A DNA stretch of 10,639 nucleotides from an uncultured Collinsella sp. Its GTDB lineage: Bacteria > Actinomycetota > Coriobacteriia > Coriobacteriales > Coriobacteriaceae. The translations under genes and the position numbers were made by a program. The notes under the pieces were generated by a model. The model worked only from the letters and a program-made list of their open reading frames with translations. It was not told the origin of the DNA and made no database searches. Within the stretch, counting starts at the first letter, position 1; each line of letters starts with the position of its first letter. Below, piece by piece: positions 1-6,247 of this stretch. The stretch is from contig CATZKS010000071.1 in assembly GCA_958421035.1 (NCBI GenBank), positions 1 through 10,639 of the forward strand, given 5' to 3'.

Positions 1-33
1 GCGTTGTGGCAGATGCCAACGACTGCCCCCTTT

Positions 34-102
34 AAGTTGCGGTGGAATAGGGACTAAATGGGAGTCTCAGAGGCCAAAAGAGTCCCTATTCCACCGCAAC
101 TT
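34..102. repeat. Perfect 22-bp inverted repeat, 25-nt spacer
   Basis: Positions 34-55 and 81-102 are exact reverse complements over 22 bases, with a 25-nt unpaired spacer at 56-80. Pairing stops at both ends (33/103 and 56/80 do not pair). Neither side carries a T-run, so it does not look like an intrinsic terminator. It lies about 60 nt ahead of the cutC start, and no gene covers it. It could be a small palindromic repeat of the REP or MITE kind, a large operator, or an mRNA leader hairpin. The perfect arms argue for recent origin or active maintenance. The pairing is directly visible; the function is unknown. Confidence 0.9.
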
Positions 103-160
103 CATGGGGATGTGTGACAATGCCCGTCGGAAAACATCTGCTGTCTTTGGGGGTCTATCT

Positions 161-838
161 ATGCTGTACGAGTTTTGTGCCGAGAACTTTGAGCGGGTGC
201 CGGCGGCTATCGATGCCGGTGCAAGGCGTATCGAGCTGTGCGACAACCTTGCCGTTGGTGGCACCACGCCTTCGGCCGGCGTTATCAGCGCTACGACCAA
301 CTATGTCCACGAGTACGATGCACGGGTGATGTGTATGATTCGCCCGCGTGGCGGCGACTTTCACTACGACCAGGACGAGCTGCGTATGATGGAGATGGAC
401 CTGGGCCTTGCCGTAAGCGCCGGCGTTGACGGCTTGGTCTTTGGCTGCTGCAAGCCCTGCGCTGGCGGATGGGCGCTCGACGAACTTACGCTTGGCGCCC
501 TCGTGATGGCTGCGGGCTGCGCGACCGAGGAATGTAAGCGTGAGCCCATCGACATCACCTTCCACATGGCATTTGACCAGCTCTCGCCCGAGGCTCAGCT
601 CGATGCGATTGATACACTTGCCGACTGCGGCGTTACGCGCATCCTCACGCATGGCGGCGCTGCCGGTACGTCGATCGAGGATAATTTCGATCACCTGGCT
701 CGTTTAATCGAGTATGCGGGTGATCGTTTGACCATCCTTCCCGGCGGCGGCATCACTACGGCAAATCGCGACGCGGTCGCGGCGGCGCTAGACGTCTCCG
801 AGCTCCATGGCACCAAGATCGTGCCGCTGGAGGTATAA
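161..838 (+). CDS. cutC: CutC family protein (copper homeostasis)
   Basis: This 225-residue protein matches the CutC family, a TIM-barrel cytoplasmic protein linked to copper tolerance in E. coli; its biochemical activity is still unsettled. Family signatures appear in order: an N-terminal strand with the RRIELCDNLAVGGTTPS block (residues 22-38), IRPRGGDF (60-67), TFHMAFD (133-139), RILTHGG (160-166), PGGGI (194-198) and ELHGT (214-218). The length is normal for the family. I chose the ATG at 161 because homology begins there and a G-rich stretch (149-153) sits 7 nt upstream. An in-frame ATG at 104 would add 19 residues unlike CutC, starting at the edge of the inverted repeat. It is unrelated to the choline trimethylamine-lyase that shares the CutC name. 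The next gene begins 3 nt after its stop, so co-translation is likely. Family assignment is confident; a copper role here is inferred. Confidence 0.93.
   Translation: MLYEFCAENFERVPAAIDAGARRIELCDNLAVGGTTPSAGVISATTNYVHEYDARVMCMIRPRGGDFHYDQDELRMMEMDLGLAVSAGVDGLVFGCCKPCAGGWALDELTLGALVMAAGCATEECKREPIDITFHMAFDQLSPEAQLDAIDTLADCGVTRILTHGGAAGTSIEDNFDHLARLIEYAGDRLTILPGGGITTANRDAVAAALDVSELHGTKIVPLEV
829..833 (+). promoter_or_regulatory. Ribosome binding site inside the cutC 3' end
   Basis: GGAGG lies within the last codons of cutC, 8 nt before the GTG at 842. It is what selects that GTG as the start of the DUF4931 gene. The arrangement means ribosomes finishing cutC can re-initiate directly on the next gene. 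Confidence 0.8.
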
Positions 839-841
839 CCC

Positions 842-1642
842 GTGGCGCTGGTATTCGATGTTCAGCAGGCGAGCGGCAAGCCCGACGACAACCGTCGCCC
901 CGGTACCGCGTGTCCCTTTTGCAACACGGAGGGGCTCACCAACATCATCCAGCGCGACGGTGACTGCATCTGGCTCGAGAATAAGTTCAAGACCCTGCGC
1001 GCCACCCGTCAAACCGTGCTGATCGAGTCGGCCGATCACGATGCCGACCTGGTGACCTATAAGCCGGATGAACTCCACCATGTGATGAGGTTTGCTCTGG
1101 ATTGCTGGCAGCAGATGATCGATTCGCAGCAGTATCGAAGCGTGCTCATGTACAAGAACAAGGGTCCGCTTTCGGGCGGCAGCCTCGTCCATCCACACAT
1201 GCAGATTGTGGGCTTGGAACAGGAGGACGGCTATGCGGCGCTGACCTCAGCCAACTTTGAAGGCATCGATGTTTGGCAGAGGGGAAGGGTTGCGGTCAAC
1301 ATCTCAACCGAACCGATTATGGGGTTCTTTGAGGTCAATGTTTCAGCCCCGCAGGGAATCGCCGCCAGCGATGGCGCGCGAGACCAAGCCGAGACGGACC
1401 TCTTCGCCGATGCGATTCAGGTAGCTCTGCGCTATATCCTGAACGAGCACCATGGTGGTCGCGCAGAGTCGTACAACTTGTTCTTCTACCACATGGACGG
1501 CCGGACCATTGCCAAGGCGCTTCCGCGCTGGGTGGTTTCACCCTACTTTGTCGGGTATCGGCTGGCTCAGGTCAATGCTGAGACCACGCTCGATGTCGAT
1601 GCGGAGCGATTCCGCGCACATCTGGAGGCGCTCACATCGTAA
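842..1642 (+). CDS. DUF4931 / galactose-1-phosphate uridylyltransferase-like protein
   Basis: This 266-residue protein belongs to the HIT/GalT-like superfamily and most resembles the DUF4931 proteins of Firmicutes and Actinobacteria. An early CPFC pair (24-27) looks like half of a zinc knuckle. The central segment GPLSGGSLVHPHMQ (108-121) matches the GalT active-site His-Pro-His-x-Gln: H119 corresponds to the nucleophilic histidine and Q121 to the conserved glutamine. These features suggest a nucleotidyl transferase or hydrolase acting through a nucleotidyl-histidine intermediate. The substrate is unknown; the protein is shorter than classical GalT (about 350 residues), so a galactose role should not be assumed. 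The start is GTG, supported by the GGAGG at 829-833 and by homology from the first residues. It follows cutC by 3 nt and converges on the transporter gene. Family is confident, substrate is not. Confidence 0.85.
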   Translation: MALVFDVQQASGKPDDNRRPGTACPFCNTEGLTNIIQRDGDCIWLENKFKTLRATRQTVLIESADHDADLVTYKPDELHHVMRFALDCWQQMIDSQQYRSVLMYKNKGPLSGGSLVHPHMQIVGLEQEDGYAALTSANFEGIDVWQRGRVAVNISTEPIMGFFEVNVSAPQGIAASDGARDQAETDLFADAIQVALRYILNEHHGGRAESYNLFFYHMDGRTIAKALPRWVVSPYFVGYRLAQVNAETTLDVDAERFRAHLEALTS

Positions 1643-1652
1643 AGTGAGCGCC
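1627..1652. terminator. Hairpin between convergent genes
   Basis: A 9-bp perfect stem (1627-1635 with 1644-1652) has an 8-nt loop that contains the TAA stop of the DUF4931 gene. It lies just before the end of the convergent transporter gene (stop at 1670). No T-run follows on either strand, so intrinsic termination is doubtful; it may instead protect the mRNA 3' end. Confidence 0.35.
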
Positions 1653-1669
1653 CGCACACTGCGGACGGT

Positions 1670-2668
1670 TTAGCGCGCCATTGCATCGCGGCCGGCCTCG
1701 ACCCGCTTGCGCTGGGCGGCGCGCTCCTCGCCGGTCAGACGCTCAAAGAAGTGTCCGATAAGCGAGGCGAGCACCTGCTGAAACAACGTTCCACACATGA
1801 CGGGAAACACAACTTCGCCCGGAAAGTATTGCGTGGCGATGACGGCGCCCGAAGAGATATTGCGCATGCCGCAGGTAAAGCACATGGTGGTCGTTTCGCT
1901 ATATGGCAGATGCAGCGCGCGGGCGACCAGAATGCCGACGACAAAGCCGCTGATGGCGAAGACCAAAATAAAGAGGGCGACTTCCAAGCGCACCGCGTTC
2001 ATGTGCAGCACGTACTCGCTCATGGCGGTGGAGTTGGAGGCGATAACGCCCATCATCATGAACTTGCAGGCGGGCGAGAGCGCGGGGGAGAGTTTCTCGT
2101 GCCCCCAGCCGCGCGTGAGCTCGTTGATCACGATGCCGAGCACAGCGGGGATGGCGATCATAAAGGCCATATTCTGCATCATGCTCGGCACGTCGATCGA
2201 GACGGTGGCGCCCAGCAGGAGCTTGAGCGTAAGCGGAATCGTCACAGGGGAGATGACCGAGGACGTCAGGATGATGGTGAGTGCGAGTGGGCCGTTGCCG
2301 CCGAACATGCTAATCCACATAAAGGCAGTGACTGCCACGGGTACGCTGTACTCGAGCACGATGCCGCAGACAAGGTTGGGGTTGGATCCAAAGAATAACG
2401 ATCCCATGGCATAGGCTGCGATAGGGATAAGCACCGCCGAGACGAGCAGCGCCAAAATCAGGTGCAGCGGACGATGGAACACCTCAGCCACCTGGTGAAA
2501 GGTGTTGCTGAGCGCACCCTGAAACGTCATGAAAGCAAACAAGGTGGGAACGATGGGCTTAAGTACGCCGATCTGCTGGGGAAAGAGCACGCCGAGCGTC
2601 ACGCAAATCGGAACGATGACCTGCATGTGCCCCGCGAGAAACTTGCCCAGTCCAACCCATTGCTTCAT
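1670..2668 (-). CDS. BASS-family (bile acid:sodium symporter-like) transporter
   Basis: This is a 332-residue, very hydrophobic inner-membrane protein with about ten membrane segments (roughly 15-30, 36-52, 68-88, 99-120, 127-152, 163-183, 200-220, 228-252, 262-280 and 286-308) and a short basic cytoplasmic tail. The layout and two conserved regions fit the BASS superfamily: a broken helix with EYSVPVAV followed by FGGN (residues 106-125), and a second crossover with CGMRNISSGAVIA (266-278). In characterised members the second crossover reads E-x-G-x-Q-N, with Glu binding sodium. Here the Glu position appears to be Thr265 and the Gln to be Arg269, so ion coupling may differ. The substrate could be bile acid, a 2-oxo acid, pantoate or another organic anion; the sequence does not decide. 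A GGGAGG-type ribosome binding site lies 11 nt upstream of the ATG. It is transcribed alone, divergently from recJ. Confidence 0.85.
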   Translation of the reverse strand: MKQWVGLGKFLAGHMQVIVPICVTLGVLFPQQIGVLKPIVPTLFAFMTFQGALSNTFHQVAEVFHRPLHLILALLVSAVLIPIAAYAMGSLFFGSNPNLVCGIVLEYSVPVAVTAFMWISMFGGNGPLALTIILTSSVISPVTIPLTLKLLLGATVSIDVPSMMQNMAFMIAIPAVLGIVINELTRGWGHEKLSPALSPACKFMMMGVIASNSTAMSEYVLHMNAVRLEVALFILVFAISGFVVGILVARALHLPYSETTTMCFTCGMRNISSGAVIATQYFPGEVVFPVMCGTLFQQVLASLIGHFFERLTGEERAAQRKRVEAGRDAMAR

Positions 2669-2750
2669 ATGCGCCTGTGCCTCCCTTTGCTCGTGAATCC
2701 GTTTTGAATGGATATGCTAGACGCTCGCATGCGTCCGTGCGTCAGAAACG

Positions 2751-2765
2751 CTCGAATATTTCGAG
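2751..2765. promoter_or_regulatory. Short palindrome in divergent intergenic region
   Basis: CTCGAA-TAT-TTCGAG is a 6+6 inverted repeat with a 3-nt centre, lying between the divergent transporter and recJ genes. Its position would suit an operator, but a single short palindrome is weak evidence and no regulator is nearby. Its spacing does not match the actinobacterial or Bacillus LexA box. Confidence 0.2.
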
Positions 2766-2830
2766 GCTATTACCGGCATCGTTTACCGAAACCGCGGCGT
2801 ACTGCGGCGATTTGCGTCCGTGCTGCACGG

Positions 2831-2836
2831 TATAAT
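2831..2836 (+). promoter_or_regulatory. Likely -10 element of the recJ promoter
   Basis: A consensus TATAAT stands out in GC-rich surroundings about 110 nt upstream of the recJ ATG. No good -35 box lies at 16-18 nt; the nearest candidates (around 2808-2817) are poor. Transcription would begin near 2843, leaving an mRNA leader of about 100 nt that contains the short ORF at 2893. It probably drives recJ and, by read-through, rel. Confidence 0.5.
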
Positions 2837-2892
2837 AAATTCGTTCAACAGATCTGCCTGCCGAAGCGGGCATACACAGAGGACTCATCGCT

Positions 2893-2958
2893 ATGAATCG
2901 TGAGAGGTATCGCGGCGACCTGCCCCTATCGGGGGTGGGCGCCTATGTCATCGCTTAA
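2893..2958 (+). CDS. Possible 21-residue upstream ORF overlapping the recJ start
   Basis: An ATG at 2893 has a reasonable ribosome binding site (AGAGGA at 2878-2883, 9 nt away) and opens a 21-codon frame ending in TAA at 2956-2958. It overlaps the recJ ATG (2945) by 14 nt in a different frame. The peptide (MNRERYRGDLPLSGVGAYVIA without its last residue) has no signal-peptide or membrane character and no run of one amino acid typical of attenuator leaders. It may couple translation into recJ, or be chance. I do not recognise it. Confidence 0.3.
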   Translation: MNRERYRGDLPLSGVGAYVIA

Positions 2959-5900
2959 GACGACGCATCGCTGGGCGGTCGCTCAGCAAAACCCCGAGCT
3001 CGAAAAGGAGCTTTCGGCTGGCCTGGGCATACCCGGGCTGGTTGCGCGCATTATGGTTGCGCACGGCATTGCATCCATCGAGGAAGGCCAGCTGTTTTTG
3101 ACGCCTTCGCTCGATCGCGACTGGGCCGACCCACTCATTATCCCAGGCATGTCGGTCGTCGCCGACCGCGTCGAGCGTGCTATTCGCAACCACGAGCGCA
3201 TCGCGGTCTTTGGCGATTTTGACGTTGACGGCATTACGTCGACCTGCCTGTTGACCGAGGCACTGCGCACGTTTGGCGCCGATGTCACGCCGTTTATTCC
3301 GCATCGCTTTGATGAGGGCTACGGTCTTTCTCGCGCGGCGCTCGACCGCGTTAACGAGCTCGCTCATCCTCAGCTGATCGTGACCGTCGATAACGGCATT
3401 GCCGCCAAGGAAGAGGTCTCCTATCTGGAGAGCCTGGGGATCGAATTGGTGGTCACGGACCATCACGAGCCGTCCGACCAGGTGCCGCAGGGCGTGCCCC
3501 TGACCGACCCTAAGCTCGAGGACGAGGGTCCCTCGCGCGAGCTTGCCGGTGCCGGCGTGGCGCTCAAGCTGGTGCAGGTCCTGGGCGAGCGCCTGGGCAA
3601 GCCGTCGTATTGGCGTTCGCTGATCGAGGTCGCGGCGCTTGGCACCGTGTCCGACATGATGCCGCTGACGCCCGAGAACCGCGCGCTGGTCGCCGAGGGC
3701 ATCCAGCAGATGCGCGTGACCGCCCGCCCCGGCTATATCGCGCTGGCCGCGCTCGCCAAGGCCGACCTCTCTAGCATTACGGCCGATGGCCTGTCGTTTT
3801 CGCTCATCCCCCGCTTAAACGCCGCCGGCCGCATGGCCGATCCCAAGCTGGCGCTCGACCTGTTGCTTGCCCGCGACCCTATCGAAGCGAGCGCGCTTGC
3901 CGCCGAGCTCGAGGAAATCAACCGTCAGCGTCGCGAGATCGAGGCGGAGCTCACACGCGATGCCATGGCAAAGGTCGAGGAGACCTATGATGGCGGTCGC
4001 GCAATCGTCGTGGGTGGCGAGGGCTGGCACGAGGGCGTCAAGGGTATCGTAGCGAGCCGCCTGACCAACCGTTATCACGTGCCGGCGCTGCTGTTCTCGA
4101 TCGAAGACGGTATCGCTCGCGGGTCGGGCCGCTCGGTGGGCAAGGTCAACCTGTTCGACGCCGTCGAGCGTTGCTCCGACCTGCTGATTCGTCGCGGCGG
4201 GCATGCCGGTGCGGTGGGTGTGACCATCGAGGCGTCCAAGCTCGACGAGTTCCGCCGTCGCCTTTCCGCCGTGCTGTCCGAGCTTCCCGCCGAGGACTTT
4301 GAGGACACCGACGAGGTTGCCGCCACCGTTGACCTCTCCGAGCTGAATATCGAGACCATCGAGCAAATCGCCCGTCTTGAGCCGTTTGGCCAGGGCAACA
4401 AGGTGCCGCTTCTGGCTGCCGAGGGCGTGACAATGTGCGATCGCGCCGTGGTGGGCAAAACCGGCGAGCACATGCGCTTCGTGGCGACCGATGGCGCTGC
4501 GAGTGTGCCGGCCATTATGTTCCGCGTGCCGCAGATCGATAAGCTCATCAATTGCGATAGTGCCGTCGATTTGGTGTTCGAGGCCGTGGCCGAGCATTGG
4601 CAGGGTCGCGTAAAGCCCAAGCTCATGATCAAGGATGTCTTGGTCCGCGATACCACGGCGCCCAGCGTTGACGACCCGGCATGTGAGCTTCGTCGTGGCG
4701 TACAACCGGCGGAATCTGGCCTGCGCCTGGAGTCCCGCAAGCGCCAAACGCTCGTCCAGCTTTCCTATACCGAGCTGACGCGCTCGCTTATCCATAGCTT
4801 TATCGGCTCGAACCAGCCGCACCGCGCGCAAGTCGAGGCGCTCGATGCCCTGGCCGATCACCAAAGTGTTCTGGCCGTTATGGGAACGGGGCGCGGCAAG
4901 TCTCTTATCTTCCATGTGCATGCCGCGCGCGAGGCGGTCCTTCGCGGGCGTGCGAGCATCTTTGTCTATCCGCTGCGCGCGCTCGTTGCCGACCAGGCCT
5001 ATCACCTCTCGTCGACGATGGCCGCGCTCGGCATTGGCGTGGGCGTGCTGACCGGCGAGACCGTGGAGGCGGCGCGCGATGACGTGTTTGCCGGCTTGGC
5101 TTCGGGCCGCACCGGCATCGTGCTCACGACGCCCGAGTTCCTGTCCATTCACCGCGACCGCTTTGCGCGTTCGGGACGCATCGGTTTTGTCGTTATCGAT
5201 GAGGCGCATCATGCCGGTCTTGCCAGGGGCGGTGACCGCAGCGCCTATCTCGACATGCCCGATATCCTCAAGGCCCTGGGCGACCCGGTCGTTCTGGCCA
5301 CGACTGCCACCGCAACGGCTCCGGTTGTGGCCGAGCTCGCCCGCGTGCTACCGATTACCCGTACGGTGGTCGACGAGACGGTGCGCGAGAACTTGCAGCT
5401 CGAGGATGACCGAGACCTTGCGAGCCGCGAGAACCGCCTGGTGTCAATCGTGGCGACAGGGGAGAAGACCGTCATCTACGTCAACTCGCGCGACCAGTCC
5501 GTGGCGCTTGCTAAGACGCTGCGCAAGCGGGTACCCGATTGCGCGACCCGCATCGCGTTTTATAACGCGGGGCTTGCGCGCTCCGATCGTCGCCGTGTCG
5601 AGGAGGCGTTTCGAGACGGCAGCCTCAGCTGCATCGTTTCGACCTCTGCCTTTGGCGAGGGCGTCAACCTGCCCGATATCCGCCATGTCGTGCTCTACCA
5701 CATGCCGTTTGGCAGCATTGAGTTCAACCAGATGAGCGGACGCGCCGGTCGCGACGGCCAACCTGCCGTGATTCACCTGCTCTATTCGTCGCGTGACGCT
5801 CGCATTAACGAGCGCCTGCTCGACTGCTACGCGCCCGAGCGCGATGAGCTCGTCACGCTCTATCGCGCGTTGCAGACCATGTGGCGCTCCAACCGCGGCA

Positions 5901-6232
5901 AGACCGGAGACGACTCGTTTAGTGCGAGCGATATCGATATCGCGCAGATGTGTCTTGCCATCGATGCCCGCACGCCGGTCGACGAGCGCTCGGTGGCAAG
6001 CGGTCTGGGAATCTTCGAAGAGCTTGGTTTCTGTCGCGTTTCGGGGTTTGACGACACCCGTCGCATCGCGATGGTCGAAAACCCCGGCCGTGTGCAATTG
6101 AGCAGGTCAATCCGCTATTTGGAGGGCTTACGCTCGCGCATGGAGTTCTCGGCTTTCCGGAGCTGGGCGCTCGATTCGTGCGCTTCTGATATGCTAGCCA
6201 AAGTTAACCGCCCGATCGTACCGCGGGCCTAG
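2945..6232 (+). CDS. recJ: RecJ exonuclease fused to a RecQ-like helicase
   Basis: This 1095-residue protein joins two DNA-processing enzymes. Residues 1 to about 570 are RecJ, the 5'-3' single-strand DNA exonuclease of recombination and repair. They carry FGDFDVDG (89-96, D91/D93/D95), VDNG (D149), the DHH motif (172-174), a GWHEGVKGIVASRL block, GSGRS, the GGH of the DHHA1 domain (H420) and the EPFGQGN start of the OB domain. All expected metal-binding residues are present. From about 615 to 960 is a superfamily 2 helicase closest to RecQ: Walker A GTGRGKS (647-653, K652), PLRALVADQ, DEAH (752-755), ATTATAT (785-791), AFGEGVN and GRAGRDG (932-938). The RecQ zinc-binding cysteines and an HRDC domain are not evident. 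The last 130 residues may form a winged helix like the C-terminal region of Firmicutes RecJ. Ordinary RecJ is about 570-790 residues. I chose the ATG at 2945 for its G-rich ribosome binding site at 2931-2939; a GTG at 2900 lacks one. rel follows 15 nt downstream. Confidence 0.95.
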   Translation: MSSLKTTHRWAVAQQNPELEKELSAGLGIPGLVARIMVAHGIASIEEGQLFLTPSLDRDWADPLIIPGMSVVADRVERAIRNHERIAVFGDFDVDGITSTCLLTEALRTFGADVTPFIPHRFDEGYGLSRAALDRVNELAHPQLIVTVDNGIAAKEEVSYLESLGIELVVTDHHEPSDQVPQGVPLTDPKLEDEGPSRELAGAGVALKLVQVLGERLGKPSYWRSLIEVAALGTVSDMMPLTPENRALVAEGIQQMRVTARPGYIALAALAKADLSSITADGLSFSLIPRLNAAGRMADPKLALDLLLARDPIEASALAAELEEINRQRREIEAELTRDAMAKVEETYDGGRAIVVGGEGWHEGVKGIVASRLTNRYHVPALLFSIEDGIARGSGRSVGKVNLFDAVERCSDLLIRRGGHAGAVGVTIEASKLDEFRRRLSAVLSELPAEDFEDTDEVAATVDLSELNIETIEQIARLEPFGQGNKVPLLAAEGVTMCDRAVVGKTGEHMRFVATDGAASVPAIMFRVPQIDKLINCDSAVDLVFEAVAEHWQGRVKPKLMIKDVLVRDTTAPSVDDPACELRRGVQPAESGLRLESRKRQTLVQLSYTELTRSLIHSFIGSNQPHRAQVEALDALADHQSVLAVMGTGRGKSLIFHVHAAREAVLRGRASIFVYPLRALVADQAYHLSSTMAALGIGVGVLTGETVEAARDDVFAGLASGRTGIVLTTPEFLSIHRDRFARSGRIGFVVIDEAHHAGLARGGDRSAYLDMPDILKALGDPVVLATTATATAPVVAELARVLPITRTVVDETVRENLQLEDDRDLASRENRLVSIVATGEKTVIYVNSRDQSVALAKTLRKRVPDCATRIAFYNAGLARSDRRRVEEAFRDGSLSCIVSTSAFGEGVNLPDIRHVVLYHMPFGSIEFNQMSGRAGRDGQPAVIHLLYSSRDARINERLLDCYAPERDELVTLYRALQTMWRSNRGKTGDDSFSASDIDIAQMCLAIDARTPVDERSVASGLGIFEELGFCRVSGFDDTRRIAMVENPGRVQLSRSIRYLEGLRSRMEFSAFRSWALDSCASDMLAKVNRPIVPRA

Positions 6233-6247
6233 GGGAAGGGGACCTCG

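Noticed and set aside
104..160. N-terminal extension of cutC from an earlier ATG
   Set aside because: The added 19 residues do not resemble CutC, begin at the edge of the inverted repeat, and the ATG at 161 has a better-placed G-rich ribosome binding site.
1751..2414. Two plus-strand ORFs over the transporter gene
   Set aside because: They are antisense shadows; the minus strand encodes a coherent ten-segment membrane protein with BASS motifs.
2751..2765. LexA/SOS box ahead of recJ
   Set aside because: The arms resemble CGAA/TTCG but the 3-nt centre does not match the spacing of the known Gram-positive LexA box.
2708..2896. 62-residue plus-strand ORF in the divergent region
   Set aside because: It spans the TATAAT element and palindrome, has no recognisable domain, and its start has no ribosome binding site.
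2900..2944. GTG start for recJ adding 15 residues
   Set aside because: No ribosome binding site at a suitable distance; the nearest (2878-2883) fits the ATG at 2893, while the ATG at 2945 has its own G-rich site.
3815..5212. 465-residue minus-strand ORF opposite recJ
   Set aside because: It is a shadow of the GC-biased recJ codons, has low-complexity composition and no domain, and would run against a clearly conserved gene.
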